NCBI GenBank assembly: GCA_020638465.1
Contig: JACKIM010000002.1
Coordinates: 434,001 to 498,000 of the forward strand
DNA length: 64,000 bases
Source: Geminicoccaceae bacterium
GTDB taxonomy: Bacteria; Pseudomonadota; Alphaproteobacteria; Geminicoccales; Geminicoccaceae
Direction: 5' to 3'
Part shown: piece by piece, positions 1 to 8,902 of the stretch
Numbering within the stretch: the first letter of the stretch is position 1
How the letters are laid out: every line of letters starts with the position of its first letter
Program-made: the position numbers and the translations under genes
Notes under the pieces: model-generated
What the model was told of the DNA's origin: nothing
Database searches by the model: none
What the model saw: only the letters and a program-made list of their open reading frames with translations

Positions 1-565
1 TCTTGTGCACCTTCTCGTAGCGCATCAGCTTTTCGAGCAGCGATGCCGGACTGTTCCAGTCGATCTGGACGAGGCTGAGGAAACCCGGATTGAACCAGCC
101 GGTCAGCAGCTCCTGCAGGTCGGAGTCGACTGGTGCCAGTTGGGGATTTTCCCTGATATGACGAAGTAACAGCTCGCGAAGCGAGACCAGGGCGCGGATG
201 CCGTCAGGGGCCATGTTGATGCGCCGGAACAACTCCATGCGTGGCCCTTCTGCCACACGCCGGAGGCCCTGCAGGGCCTCCGGTCCCGGTTGCGTGCGAT
301 AGGTTTCCGCTGCCGAGATCACCTTTTGACTGTCGACAGCCATCTCGTTTGCGAGATGGAGTAAAAATGCGACCTTTTCTTCAGGTGTGACTGACTTGAG
401 TTGTTCGACCAGTTCGCGTGCAAGGGCCGTGCCCACGGCGTCCCCGCGGGTCGAAAGGAGGTCGGCGGCGAGCGTCTCCGGGCGCGCGCGCCTCGGGCTG
501 CTCCGCCCGCGAAGCAACTCGCGCCCGGCATCGGCGATCGACGTCCACAATGAGATGACGCGCAT
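1..565 (-). CDS. matA: Malonyl-CoA decarboxylase, N-terminal part (runs off window)
   Basis: Converts malonyl-CoA to acetyl-CoA and CO2. The visible 188 codons start at an ATG at 565, which directly follows an in-frame stop (the TGA of the upstream GST gene, 575-577), so no longer start is possible. The segment has the helical N-terminal domain of the family, including the conserved stretch GWFNPGFLSL followed by QIDWNSPASLLEKL near the window edge. The catalytic GNAT-like C-terminal domain with the His/Ser pair lies outside the window. It follows the GST gene by 9 bases on the same strand, so the two are probably cotranscribed. The family call rests on the conserved N-terminal segment only. 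Confidence 0.85.
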   Translation of the reverse strand, partial: MRVISLWTSIADAGRELLRGRSSPRRARPETLAADLLSTRGDAVGTALARELVEQLKSVTPEEKVAFLLHLANEMAVDSQKVISAAETYRTQPGPEALQGLRRVAEGPRMELFRRINMAPDGIRALVSLRELLLRHIRENPQLAPVDSDLQELLTGWFNPGFLSLVQIDWNSPASLLEKLMRYEKVHK

Positions 566-574
566 GTCCGCGGC

Positions 575-1285
575 TCAGCGCTTGCCGGTCGAGGCCGAGG
601 TCTGGCCGAAGAGGATCTTGCGCGACTCGTCGTTCACGACCTGTTCTCCCGGCTTGCGGTAGCGCTCGGCCACGTCGTAGGCACGCCGGGTCGCCGGACG
701 CTCGCGAATACCCTCGAACCAGCGCCGGAGGTGGGGAAAGTCGTTCAGGTCCTGTTTCTGCCGTTCATGGGGGACGATCCAGGGATAGCTCGCCATGTCG
801 GCAATCGAATAGTCGTCGCCAGCCACGAAGGGACGGTCGGCGAGGCGGCGGTCGAGCACGCCGTAGAGCCGGTTGGTCTCGTTGACATAACGGTCCATGG
901 CATAGGGAATGCGCTCGGGGGCGTAGGTGACGAAGTGGTGGTTCTGGCCCGCCATCGGTCCGAGGCCGCCCATTTGCCAGAACAGCCACTGGAGAACCTC
1001 GCTGCGTCCGCGGATGCCCGCGGGGATGAACTGTCCCGATTTTTCCGCAAGATAGAGCAGGATCGCGCCCGATTCGAACAGCGACAGGGGCGCGCCGCGA
1101 TCGGCCGGCTCGTGGTCGACGATGGCCGGCATGCGGTTGTTGGGCGCGATCTTGAGGAAGTCGGGCTCGAACTGCTCGCCTGTGCCGATATTGACGGGAT
1201 AAATCGTGTAGTCGAGGCCACTTTCTTCGAGAAACATGGTGATCTTGTGGCCATTGGGAGTCGGCCAGTAATACAGGTCGATCAT
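575..1285 (-). CDS. yfcG: YfcG-type glutathione S-transferase / disulfide-bond oxidoreductase
   Basis: A 236-residue cytosolic GST with an N-terminal thioredoxin-like domain (about residues 1-85) and a helical C-terminal domain. The N-terminus MIDLYYWPTPNGHK carries the Thr and Asn that replace the usual Tyr/Ser in YfcG-type enzymes, and the segments PNNRMPAIVDH, LFESGAILLYLAEK and LQWLFWQMGGLGPM match E. coli YfcG closely. YfcG reduces disulfides using two bound glutathiones. An ATG 24 bases upstream (1309) is also in frame, but an AAGGAG sits just before the ATG at 1285 and the family begins at MIDLY, so 1285 is chosen. A paralogue lies at 30377-31012. It stands immediately upstream of the malonyl-CoA decarboxylase gene. 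Confidence 0.9.
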   Translation of the reverse strand: MIDLYYWPTPNGHKITMFLEESGLDYTIYPVNIGTGEQFEPDFLKIAPNNRMPAIVDHEPADRGAPLSLFESGAILLYLAEKSGQFIPAGIRGRSEVLQWLFWQMGGLGPMAGQNHHFVTYAPERIPYAMDRYVNETNRLYGVLDRRLADRPFVAGDDYSIADMASYPWIVPHERQKQDLNDFPHLRRWFEGIRERPATRRAYDVAERYRKPGEQVVNDESRKILFGQTSASTGKR

Positions 1286-1415
1286 CGGGTGCTCCTTGGT
1301 CGCGTTCATCGGGCTTGCCCCTGAGCAGCCTTCGTGGCCGGACCGGTCCCGTTTGGCAAGTCGTCGTTGCCCGGCATCAAGGTTTCGTTAACCATGATCT
1401 GCCAGGATTGCCCGC

Positions 1416-1793
1416 ATGTGGATTGGACGCACTTCCCCCTCGATTGATCATGTCACCCGGCTGTTCGCCGAATGGCTGCGCATGGGCGGCATGCAGGGCG
1501 GACAATCCACAACCGCGTCGTTTCTCCGGGCCATCGACGGCATCGCCGCCCGCGAACCGTCGGCGGCTTTCGGCCCCTGGGATGCCGGTTCCTCCGACCG
1601 GGGCGGCATCGTCCGGATCGGGGTGCCACTCTCGATCCATGCCAACGGTCTCCCGCTTCCCGATCTCGCCGGCGGGATACCGAGCCCGGGCACCGGACCC
1701 GGTATCGACCGGGCCATGCGGGCCTATGACGACCGGCTTTCGGACCGCATCCGCATCGAGGGGCCGCAGCAGCCCGTCGATATCCGGGCCTGA
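1416..1793 (+). CDS. Hypothetical protein, 125 residues
   Basis: An unrecognised small protein between the divergent GST gene and the convergent dgoA gene. Codon use is typical of the window, with strong G/C at third positions and many ATC, GTC, GCC and GAC codons, which supports real coding. The N-terminal third looks helical (DHVTRLFAEWLRMGGM). The rest is rich in Gly and Pro, and the C-terminus is charged (YDDRLSDRIRIE). There is no signal peptide or membrane segment. No obvious Shine-Dalgarno precedes the ATG, and overlapping frames are also open, so both existence and start are uncertain. Confidence 0.45.
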   Translation: MWIGRTSPSIDHVTRLFAEWLRMGGMQGGQSTTASFLRAIDGIAAREPSAAFGPWDAGSSDRGGIVRIGVPLSIHANGLPLPDLAGGIPSPGTGPGIDRAMRAYDDRLSDRIRIEGPQQPVDIRA

Positions 1794-1842
1794 CGGCATC
1801 TTCCCATTTTCCTGCCGGGTCATCGCGGTCGGCATCGGGCAC

Positions 1843-2487
1843 TCACAAACTGCGCCATGCCTCGACGAACGCGGTCGCGCGCCGGCCGACCTCGTCAGCC
1901 GCCATGCCCGCCTTGTAGAGCGCGGATCCAAGGCCGAAGCCCGTCGCACCGGCCTGCACATAGGGAGACATGCGCTCGGGCGTGATGCCTCCCACAGGCA
2001 GAAGGTCAACATCCGGGGGAAGGACAGCGCGCCACGCTTTCACCACTTCCGGCGGAATGCCCTCTGCGGGAAATATCTTGAGGATGTCCGCACCGGCGCG
2101 AAGGGCGGCGAATGCCTCGCTGGGCGTCGCCACGCCGGGAGCCGTCACCAGCCCACGCAGCCGCGCCGCGCCGATCACCGCCGGATCGAAGCATGGCATC
2201 ACCGCCAGCCTGCCGCCGGCATCGGCGATCCGGCCGACCTCGGATGCCGCCAGCACCGTGCCGGCGCCGATCAGTGCACGCTCGCCGAACGCATCGGTGA
2301 GGATGCGGATGCTCGCGAACGGGTCCGGCGAGTTCAGCGGCACCTCGATGATGGTGAATCCCGCATCGACCAGCGCCCCGCCGACCTCCAGTGCCTCCTC
2401 CGGCCGCAGTCCGCGCAGGATCGCCACCAGCGGCAGTTCATCCATGCAGGCGCGCGCGCGGGTTGTTGTCGCTTCGCGAAGTGTCAT
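1843..2487 (-). CDS. dgoA: 2-dehydro-3-deoxy-6-phosphogalactonate aldolase
   Basis: A class I Schiff-base aldolase (214 residues) that cleaves 2-dehydro-3-deoxy-6-phosphogalactonate to pyruvate and glyceraldehyde 3-phosphate, the last step of the De Ley-Doudoroff galactonate route. The TIM-barrel signatures are visible in order: LPLVAILRGL, TIIEVPLNSP (the Glu is catalytic), LIGAGTVL, the Schiff-base lysine in DILKIFPAE, LPVGGITPE and GFGLGSALY. The LNSP and GGITPE forms fit DgoA better than the KDPG aldolase Eda. The gene overlaps the upstream kinase gene by four bases (ATGA), showing an operon with translational coupling. Start 2487 is used; a Met 14 codons in would still leave the full barrel. 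Confidence 0.9.
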   Translation of the reverse strand: MTLREATTTRARACMDELPLVAILRGLRPEEALEVGGALVDAGFTIIEVPLNSPDPFASIRILTDAFGERALIGAGTVLAASEVGRIADAGGRLAVMPCFDPAVIGAARLRGLVTAPGVATPSEAFAALRAGADILKIFPAEGIPPEVVKAWRAVLPPDVDLLPVGGITPERMSPYVQAGATGFGLGSALYKAGMAADEVGRRATAFVEAWRSL

Positions 2488-3422
2488 GTCCTGTTCTCCG
2501 ATACTGTCGGCAGAAGCCCCCTGGCCCGGGCGATCTCGACCATGCCCCTCGCGGCGGCATCGGGAGCGGCGACCGAACAGTCGATGCCCGCGATGCCAAG
2601 CGCCCTGCGATAGCGCGCCACCAGACCGCTCGACCCGATGAGGCAGGCCCGACGGGTCGCGGGACTGCCGAAAATCGCCCGCGCGCCACCGATTTCCGAG
2701 CCGATCAGCAGGCCGGACAGGTAGGAGGCCACGGCCTTCCCCGCCAGCCCGCCGGTCAGCGGCAGGGTGCGTGCGGAGAACAGGTCGTGCAGCAGGGCGG
2801 AACCTTCGGCCACTCCCGCTTCCACCCCCTTGTCGAATCCAGCCTCGTCATCCGGACCCGCCTCCATCAACCGGCCGAGGATCGAATGCTCGCCCAGCAC
2901 GGCGAACACCTCGCCCGTCATGAAGGTCGAAAAGCGCTCGATCCGCCCATCCGCCACCAGGGCCCACTTGCTGTGCGTACCCGGCAACACGGCCATGGCC
3001 GCATCGGCGGCCACCGGCATGGCACCGACGATCTGCGTTTCCTCGCCACGCATGACATCCGGCCGCGCAGGATCGCTCATGTCGATCAGGCCGGAAATGA
3101 AGTGGACATCATGGCCCGACGCGATGGTCCGTGTCACCACGCCGGCCGCAATTTCCGCACCGCCGGCGGGACAGGGCGCATAGGGCACCTCGACCCAACC
3201 TTGGCGGCTGGTGATCATGCCCGAAGCCATCACCGGGACGCCACGCGGCGCCTCCAGTCGCGACAGTTCGCGCGCCAGCACCTCCTCGAACGCACCATCA
3301 TGCACCTGCATGATGCCCGCCTTCGCATCGACCGACCGGATGACCTCGCCGTGCCGATCCATGACCGCAGCACGAAAACTCGTGGTTCCCCAGTCAACCG
3401 CCACCAGCGCCCCATCGCCCAT
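2484..3422 (-). CDS. dgoK: 2-dehydro-3-deoxygalactonokinase
   Basis: Phosphorylates 2-dehydro-3-deoxy-D-galactonate at O6 with ATP, making the substrate of the aldolase encoded by the overlapping dgoA. The 312-residue protein has the ASKHA phosphate-binding start AVDWGTTSFRA, followed by family blocks VMASGMITSRQGW, PYAPCPAG, FISGL, MRGEETQI, VLPGTHSKWA and FSTFMTGEVF. Length and block order match DgoK. No galactonate dehydratase, transporter or regulator lies nearby, so this pair depends on genes elsewhere for 2-dehydro-3-deoxygalactonate supply. Confidence 0.92.
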   Translation of the reverse strand: MGDGALVAVDWGTTSFRAAVMDRHGEVIRSVDAKAGIMQVHDGAFEEVLARELSRLEAPRGVPVMASGMITSRQGWVEVPYAPCPAGGAEIAAGVVTRTIASGHDVHFISGLIDMSDPARPDVMRGEETQIVGAMPVAADAAMAVLPGTHSKWALVADGRIERFSTFMTGEVFAVLGEHSILGRLMEAGPDDEAGFDKGVEAGVAEGSALLHDLFSARTLPLTGGLAGKAVASYLSGLLIGSEIGGARAIFGSPATRRACLIGSSGLVARYRRALGIAGIDCSVAAPDAAARGMVEIARARGLLPTVSENRT

Positions 3423-3567
3423 GCGCCCGCTCCCCGATAAAGGATGTGTTTACCGCCACCGCCGATCCAGCAATACGGAATGGTTTTGGAAAGGAAAAGG
3501 GGAAGGGAAGGGCGAAAGTCTCTCCAACCTCACCATTTCCACTGTAGAATCGACTCGAACGAAGGCG

Positions 3568-4353
3568 TCAGGGGATGCCGGAGAGCGATTTTCCGAACAC
3601 GGGGTGGGGTTTGCAGACCGGCAGCGGCCGCCTCGCCGACACGGGCCGCACGGGCGGCGGCGGCAGGTCGGGGAAATCGCCAGGCGGAAGCGCGCGGATG
3701 AGGCGCAGTTCGTCCGGCGCGAAGATGGCAAACGCACCCGCCTGCGGGGTCGTCATCATCGCGTCGAGGATATGCTCGTGGAGACTTTTCAACAGACGGG
3801 ACCGTCCCCTTGCGCGGAGCCTTTCCTCCTCGCTGCGGGATTTCCTCGTCCTTGCGGGTTTCGCCGCCCCGGGAGTGTTCTCCGTGAGCGACCATGGCAC
3901 CGGGCAGACATCCGGCACGTCGATCCCTCTGGCCACCGACTTCAGCAGCGAGGTGATGACATTCCCCATTCCCCTGCGTCCGGCACGATCCAGCCATGCC
4001 CTTTCGGCACCATCCGCCGATGCGACGGATTGCGCCAGGGAGTTGTCCTGCAACCGGCGGAACCAGTCGCGGGAGTGGAACAGCAGCAGGCGGTGGAGGA
4101 TCGCCCGGAGGCCATGACCGCCATGTGGGGACAGTCCCGCCCGCATCGCCGACAGGACACCCGCCACATGCGGCAGATGTTCCAGCCCGTCGACCTCTGC
4201 CACATCGAGCCGGACCGCCGGCCCGGCCAGCACCCCGCGCCGCCCGGTCGCCACCAGCCAGCACACCTTCAGGAAACGAGGCGCGCCCCAGCGAAAGACC
4301 CGCCCGGCGAGTTTGCGCGGCAATATGGGGGGTGTGGGAGAAGTGTGGGACAT
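3568..4353 (-). CDS. Hypothetical protein, 261 residues
   Basis: Not recognised. Codon choice is strongly G/C at third positions throughout, unlike the antisense frames, so it is probably a real gene. The first half contains hydrophobic/helical stretches (RFLKVCWLVATG, LRAILHRLLLFHSRDWFRRL). The middle is rich in Arg, Lys and Glu (RKSRSEEERLRARGRSRLLKSL). The C-terminal 40 residues are Pro-rich (LPPPPVRPV). There is no signal peptide. It follows dgoK on the same strand after a 145-base gap, but a functional link is not evident. A solitary IS-end-like sequence lies 59-77 bases upstream of its start. Confidence 0.6.
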   Translation of the reverse strand: MSHTSPTPPILPRKLAGRVFRWGAPRFLKVCWLVATGRRGVLAGPAVRLDVAEVDGLEHLPHVAGVLSAMRAGLSPHGGHGLRAILHRLLLFHSRDWFRRLQDNSLAQSVASADGAERAWLDRAGRRGMGNVITSLLKSVARGIDVPDVCPVPWSLTENTPGAAKPARTRKSRSEEERLRARGRSRLLKSLHEHILDAMMTTPQAGAFAIFAPDELRLIRALPPGDFPDLPPPPVRPVSARRPLPVCKPHPVFGKSLSGIP

Positions 4354-4411
4354 GGGGGGAGGTTATGATGCAAGGGCAGTGCGAGAGTCAAGGAATATTT
4401 TCTTATTCATG

Positions 4412-4430
4412 CAAAATTCCTGACAGACCC
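4412..4430 (-). repeat. Solitary IS256-family-like terminal inverted repeat
   Basis: Read on the minus strand from 4430, the 19 bases GGGTCTGTCAGGAATTTTG match the outer end of the insertion sequence at 17287-18611 (GGGCCTGTCAGGAATTTCG) at 17 of 19 positions, including 13 in a row. No partner end and no transposase remnant is seen nearby. It may be the scar of a related element or a chance match; the length of the match favours a relic. Confidence 0.45.
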
Positions 4431-4581
4431 GGGGCAGTGCTATCGGCAAGCCGGGGCAGGGCTGCTAAAGGGGATCCCGCGTTCCGGCCCGATGCCGCGA
4501 GGCATCTGTCCCGGTGCGATGCAATTCCTGCGGAAGGTCCGTCGCCGCTCGCTTCTTCGGGCCGCATTGTGGAGGAGTCCG

Positions 4582-5517
4582 ATGTCGATCCATGTCTTCA
4601 GTCACGCTTCCGCCGCCGCCCACGATCCCGGGCCGGGGCATCCCGAGGGGCCGGTTCGCATCCAGGCGATCGAAGCCGCGCTGGCTGAAGCCTCGCCAAG
4701 GGGAATCGTCCGTCTCGAAGCTCCTCGCGCCAGTCGTGACCAGCTGCGGCTTGCCCATCCGGATCGCTACATCGATCACATTCTCGATAACGTTCCCTCA
4801 ACGGGATATGCCCGCCTCGACGGCGATACCGTCATGTCGCCGGCCTCGGGAGATGCGGCGCTGCGGGCCGCGGGCGGCGCCTGTGCTGCGGTCGATGCCG
4901 TGTTCTCCAACGCGACCCGTCGGGCCTTCTCGCTGATGCGTCCGCCCGGTCATCATGCCGAGCCCGAAGAGGCGATGGGATTCTGCCTGTTCAACAGCAT
5001 CGCCATCGCAGCACTGCATGCGCGGGCCGTTCACGGTGTGCAGCGTATCGCGATCTTCGATTTCGATGTCCATCATGGAAATGGCACCCAGGCGATCTTC
5101 TTCGACGATCCCGATACCCTTTACCTGTCGACGCACCAGATGCCGCTTTATCCCGGAACGGGGGCACGGTCCGAAACGGGATCGCATCGCACGATCGTCA
5201 ATCGCCCGTGTCCGCCGGGCACGGGCTCGAAGGCATGGCGGCAGGTTGTCGAGAACGAGATCCTGACTGCAATCGACGGCTTTGCGCCGGGGCTCGTGAT
5301 GCTGTCGGCCGGCTTCGATGCCCACGAACTCGATCCCCTCGCACAGATGGAGCTTGTCGAGGACGATTTCCGCTGGGCCGCCGAGCGGAGTGTCGAACTG
5401 GCGCAACGTCATTCGGACGGTGCGGTTGTGTCGGTCCTCGAAGGCGGGTACCACCCACCTGCACTGGGGCGCAGCGTGATCGCCCATCTGGAGGGGCTGG
5501 CTGGCGGCTCCGCCTGA
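4582..5517 (+). CDS. Histone-deacetylase-family Zn amidohydrolase
   Basis: A 311-residue arginase/deacetylase-fold hydrolase, similar in layout to bacterial acetylpolyamine amidohydrolases and other HDAC-like enzymes. Key signatures are the entry HPEGPVRIQAIE, the catalytic His pair in RPPGHHAEPEEAMGFC, the metal motif FDFDVHHGNG, the second metal Asp in SAGFDAHELDPL, and the C-terminal EGGY tyrosine. The true substrate cannot be read from sequence. The ATG at 4582 is chosen because GGAGG lies upstream and homologues start just before HVFSH; an upstream in-frame ATG at 4492 would add a basic tail. It is followed at 65 bases by xseB, ispA and dxs on the same strand, so cotranscription is possible. 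Confidence 0.88.
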   Translation: MSIHVFSHASAAAHDPGPGHPEGPVRIQAIEAALAEASPRGIVRLEAPRASRDQLRLAHPDRYIDHILDNVPSTGYARLDGDTVMSPASGDAALRAAGGACAAVDAVFSNATRRAFSLMRPPGHHAEPEEAMGFCLFNSIAIAALHARAVHGVQRIAIFDFDVHHGNGTQAIFFDDPDTLYLSTHQMPLYPGTGARSETGSHRTIVNRPCPPGTGSKAWRQVVENEILTAIDGFAPGLVMLSAGFDAHELDPLAQMELVEDDFRWAAERSVELAQRHSDGAVVSVLEGGYHPPALGRSVIAHLEGLAGGSA

Positions 5518-5582
5518 CCGGGAGCCCGCGGGACGACTCCCGGCGATCGGATCCGGACAGAAGCGCGAGGAAGGAAGCAGGC

Positions 5583-5858
5583 ATGGCAGCAGGCAGGAAG
5601 ACGGTCGAAGGCGGGGATGGTGCGCCGGCGGGCGAGGAACCCACCTTCGAGCAAGCATTGCAGGAGCTCGAAGCAATCGTGCAGAAGCTTGAGCGCGGCC
5701 AACTCGATCTCGAATCGTCGATTGCCGCCTATGAGCGGGGCACGGAGCTGCGCCGGCGCTGCGAAGTGAAGCTTGGCGAGGCGCGGCTGCGGGTCGAGAA
5801 GCTGACATTCGACAGGGAAGGCCAGCCGGCCGGCAGCGAGCCTTTCGACCCGTCATGA
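5583..5858 (+). CDS. xseB: Exodeoxyribonuclease VII small subunit
   Basis: A 91-residue accessory subunit of exonuclease VII, which degrades single-stranded DNA together with XseA. The conserved core runs FEQALQELEAIVQKLERGQLDLE followed by SIAAYERGTEL and the CEVKLGEARLRVEKL helix, the two-helix hairpin of the family. The N-terminal 25 residues are a Gly/Ala/Glu-rich extension. The ATG at 5583 follows a GGAAGCAG-type ribosome site. Its stop codon overlaps the start of ispA by four bases, the common arrangement in alphaproteobacteria, so translation is probably coupled. Confidence 0.95.
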   Translation: MAAGRKTVEGGDGAPAGEEPTFEQALQELEAIVQKLERGQLDLESSIAAYERGTELRRRCEVKLGEARLRVEKLTFDREGQPAGSEPFDPS

Positions 5859-6763
5859 CCGGGGAAGAGCTGGCAGCGCGAATGGACAGGGTGGCGGCCC
5901 GGGTCGAGGCCGAACTGGATGCCCTGCTGCCCGGGCCGGACGGGGCGGCGGAAGCACGCCTTTACCGGGCCATGCGCCATTCCGCCCTCGGCGGCGGCAA
6001 GCGTCTGCGTCCTTTTCTCACCCACGCGGCAGCGGGCCTGTTCGGCGTCGACGATGTCCTTTGGCTGCGTGCCGGCGTCGCGATCGAGATGGTCCACACC
6101 TACTCTCTCATCCATGACGACCTGCCGGCCATGGACAACGCCGAACTGCGGCGTGGCCGACCCGCGTGCCACAGGGCATTCGACGAGGCGACGGCCATCC
6201 TTGCCGGCGACGCGTTGCAGGCACTCGCATTCGAGGTCCTGGCTCGCGGCGACTGGCCGGCTGCCGCCGGAGTGCGCGCGGACCTGGTCGCGGGTCTTGC
6301 CCGGGCGGCCGGTGCTGCCGGGATGTGCGGCGGTCAGCAGATCGACCTTGAGGCGGAAGGGCAGGATGTCGATCTTGCGGCGATCACCCGGTTGCAGCAG
6401 TTGAAGACGGGAGCCCTCATCGCGTTTTCCCTCGACGCGGCCCATATGCTGGCGGCATCGCAGGGCAGGGCGGGACCGGAGGACCGTGCGGCGCTGGCGG
6501 CCTATGCCTCGGACATCGGCCTGGCCTTCCAGATCAGGGACGACCTTCTCGACATCAGCGGCGATCCCCTGGTCGTCGGCAAGGACCTGGGACGCGATGA
6601 AAAGAGCCGGAAGGCCACATTTCCATCGCTGATGGGCGAGGAATGCGCGATGGCGGCGTTGGTCGAGCTGCGCGACAGGGGGTGTGCCGAACTTGACAGG
6701 TTCGGCGACCGCAGCAAAGTGCTGCGAGATCTGTTCGATTATGTTATCAATCGAAAGTTGTAG
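5855..6763 (+). CDS. ispA: Farnesyl diphosphate synthase (polyprenyl synthetase)
   Basis: Condenses isopentenyl diphosphate with dimethylallyl and geranyl diphosphate to farnesyl diphosphate, feeding undecaprenyl phosphate, quinone and hopanoid synthesis. The 302-residue all-helical enzyme shows the first aspartate-rich motif DDLPAMD at about residues 88-94 (bacterial type with two residues inserted), the substrate block GGGKRLRP, and the second Asp motif DDLLD near residue 229. It begins inside the xseB stop (ATGA) and ends 26 bases before dxs, so the isoprenoid pair is one transcription unit with xseB. Confidence 0.95.
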   Translation: MTGEELAARMDRVAARVEAELDALLPGPDGAAEARLYRAMRHSALGGGKRLRPFLTHAAAGLFGVDDVLWLRAGVAIEMVHTYSLIHDDLPAMDNAELRRGRPACHRAFDEATAILAGDALQALAFEVLARGDWPAAAGVRADLVAGLARAAGAAGMCGGQQIDLEAEGQDVDLAAITRLQQLKTGALIAFSLDAAHMLAASQGRAGPEDRAALAAYASDIGLAFQIRDDLLDISGDPLVVGKDLGRDEKSRKATFPSLMGEECAMAALVELRDRGCAELDRFGDRSKVLRDLFDYVINRKL

Positions 6764-6789
6764 AAATTCTCCACCAGAGAGCTTTCGTG

Positions 6790-8736
6790 ATGTCCGAAAC
6801 ACCGCTGCTTGACCAGGTTCGCGATCCGGCCGGCCTTCGCCGATTGAACCCGGAGCGTCTCGTACAGCTCGCGGACGAGCTTCGCCGCGAGACGATCGAT
6901 GCCGTATCGGTGACGGGGGGGCATCTGGGAGCGGGACTGGGGGTTGTCGAACTGACGGTGGCCCTGCATCATGTCTTCAACACTCCCTATGACCGGCTGA
7001 TCTTCGACGTCGGGCACCAGTGCTATCCCCACAAGATTCTCACGGGGAGGCGTGACCGGATCCGCACCCTGAGGCAGCCGGGCGGCTTGTCCGGCTTTAC
7101 CCGGCGCAGTGAAAGCGAATACGACCCGTTCGGTGCCGCGCACAGTTCCACCTCGATTTCGGCCGGGCTGGGGATGGCGGTGGCCTCCGAACTCGACGGC
7201 AGCCAGCGCAACGTGATTGCGGTGATCGGCGACGGGGCGATGAGTGCCGGCATGGCCTACGAGGCCATGAACAATGCCGGGGCCCGGCGTGCACGCCTGA
7301 TCGTCGTGCTCAACGACAACGACATGTCGATTGCCCCGCCCGTCGGTGCAATGAGCGCATATCTTTCCAGGGTGGTATCTTCCCACACCTACAGGAGCTT
7401 CCGTCATGTCGGCAAGCAGCTGGCGGCGTACTTTCCCCGCCGCCTGCGCGCCGCCGCCGAACGTGCGGAGGAATATGCGCGCGGCCTCGCAACCGGTGGA
7501 ACGCTGTTCGAGGAACTGGGTTTCTATTATATCGGCCCGCTCGACGGGCACAATTTCGACCATCTGTTGCCCGTGCTCCAGAATGTTCGCGACAGCGCGG
7601 ATGCGGGTCCGGTGCTGATCCACGTCGTCACCCAGAAGGGCAAGGGCTATCCTCCCGCGGAGGCTGCGGCCGACAAGTATCACGGCGTGGCGCGTTTCGA
7701 CGTCGCCACCGGAGCCCAGCACAAGGGCAAGAGCAACGCGCCAAGCTATACCGGCGTGTTCGCGGAGGCCCTGATCAGGGAGGCGCAGAATGACGAGCGC
7801 ATCGTCGCGGTCACTGCGGCCATGGATAGCGGCACCGGCCTGGACAAGGTCGCGGCCGTCTTCCCGAAGCGGGTATTCGATGTCGGCATCGCCGAGCAGC
7901 ATGCGGTGACGTTCGCGGCCGGAATGGCCAGCGAGGGATACAAGCCGTTCTGTGCGATCTATTCGACATTCCTGCAGCGCGGTTTCGACCAGGTCGTGCA
8001 CGATGTCGCGATCCAGGGACTGCCGGTGCGTTTCGCCATCGACCGGGCCGGCCTCGTCGGGGCCGATGGCGCGACGCACGCCGGCTCGTTTGACATCGCC
8101 TATCTGGCGTGTCTGCCGGGCATGGTGGTCATGGCGGCGGCAGATGAGGCCGAACTCGTGCATATGGTGGCGACCGCCGCGGCCTACGATGGCGGGCCGA
8201 TAGCATTCCGCTACCCGCGAGGCGAAGGGGTGGGGATCGACCTGCCGGAGCGCGGTGTGCCGATCGAGATCGGCAAGGGCCGGATTGTCCGCAACGGGAA
8301 GCGGGTTGCCATCCTGTCCCTGGGGGCACGCCTTCAGGAGTGTCTTGCATCGGCCGATGAACTCCTTGCTCGTGGAATTTCAGTCACCGTCGCGGATGCC
8401 CGTTTCGCGAAGCCGATCGACCGCGACCTGATCCGCGACCTTGCCAGACGGCACGAGCTGTTGCTGACGGTCGAGGAAGGTTCGATCGGTGGTTTCGGAT
8501 CGCAGGTCCAGCAGTTCATGCTCGACGATGGATTGCTGGATGGAGGGCATGCGCGCCTGCGATCGCTGATTCTGCCGGATGAATTCCAGGAACATGGCAC
8601 GCCTGCGGGGCAATATGCCGAAGCGGGGCTGGATGCAGCGTCGATCAGCCGCAAGGTGACCGAACTTCTTGAAATGTTCGATGGACACCCGAAGTCAACT
8701 GCCCGACCGGCCCGCGAGGCCCGTGCGAGGGCATGA
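6790..8736 (+). CDS. dxs: 1-deoxy-D-xylulose-5-phosphate synthase
   Basis: A ThDP enzyme that condenses pyruvate and glyceraldehyde 3-phosphate, the entry step of the MEP isoprenoid pathway. The 648 residues match the usual family length. Visible motifs are DVGHQCYPHKILTGR, the ThDP signature from GDGAMSAGMAYEAMNNAG to NDNDMS, the transketolase-like GIAEQHAVTFAAG with the catalytic Glu, and the C-terminal transketolase domain (TVEEGSIGGFGSQV). A GTG directly precedes the ATG at 6790; the ATG is preferred. It is the last gene of the xseB-ispA-dxs run. Confidence 0.97.
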   Translation: MSETPLLDQVRDPAGLRRLNPERLVQLADELRRETIDAVSVTGGHLGAGLGVVELTVALHHVFNTPYDRLIFDVGHQCYPHKILTGRRDRIRTLRQPGGLSGFTRRSESEYDPFGAAHSSTSISAGLGMAVASELDGSQRNVIAVIGDGAMSAGMAYEAMNNAGARRARLIVVLNDNDMSIAPPVGAMSAYLSRVVSSHTYRSFRHVGKQLAAYFPRRLRAAAERAEEYARGLATGGTLFEELGFYYIGPLDGHNFDHLLPVLQNVRDSADAGPVLIHVVTQKGKGYPPAEAAADKYHGVARFDVATGAQHKGKSNAPSYTGVFAEALIREAQNDERIVAVTAAMDSGTGLDKVAAVFPKRVFDVGIAEQHAVTFAAGMASEGYKPFCAIYSTFLQRGFDQVVHDVAIQGLPVRFAIDRAGLVGADGATHAGSFDIAYLACLPGMVVMAAADEAELVHMVATAAAYDGGPIAFRYPRGEGVGIDLPERGVPIEIGKGRIVRNGKRVAILSLGARLQECLASADELLARGISVTVADARFAKPIDRDLIRDLARRHELLLTVEEGSIGGFGSQVQQFMLDDGLLDGGHARLRSLILPDEFQEHGTPAGQYAEAGLDAASISRKVTELLEMFDGHPKSTARPAREARARA

Positions 8737-8902
8737 AACTGATGGTTATCGAGATCGGCTGCTTCTCCAGATATTCAGGAGTCATCAACATCCTGGAACT
8801 ATCTTGAGGGAGCTTGTCCCGAACTCCCGACACCGAGGTTGACTCGGTAAGACGGGCCGTTCACATTACAACGTGTTAACGTCTATTCGGTCGGAGACGA
8901 CA

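Noticed and set aside
6739..8163. Open frame of 474 codons on the minus strand
   Set aside because: Antisense to dxs, which is complete and typical.
8832..8848. Six-base stem ACCGAG/CTCGGT after dxs
   Set aside because: Short, with no T-run; too weak to call a terminator.
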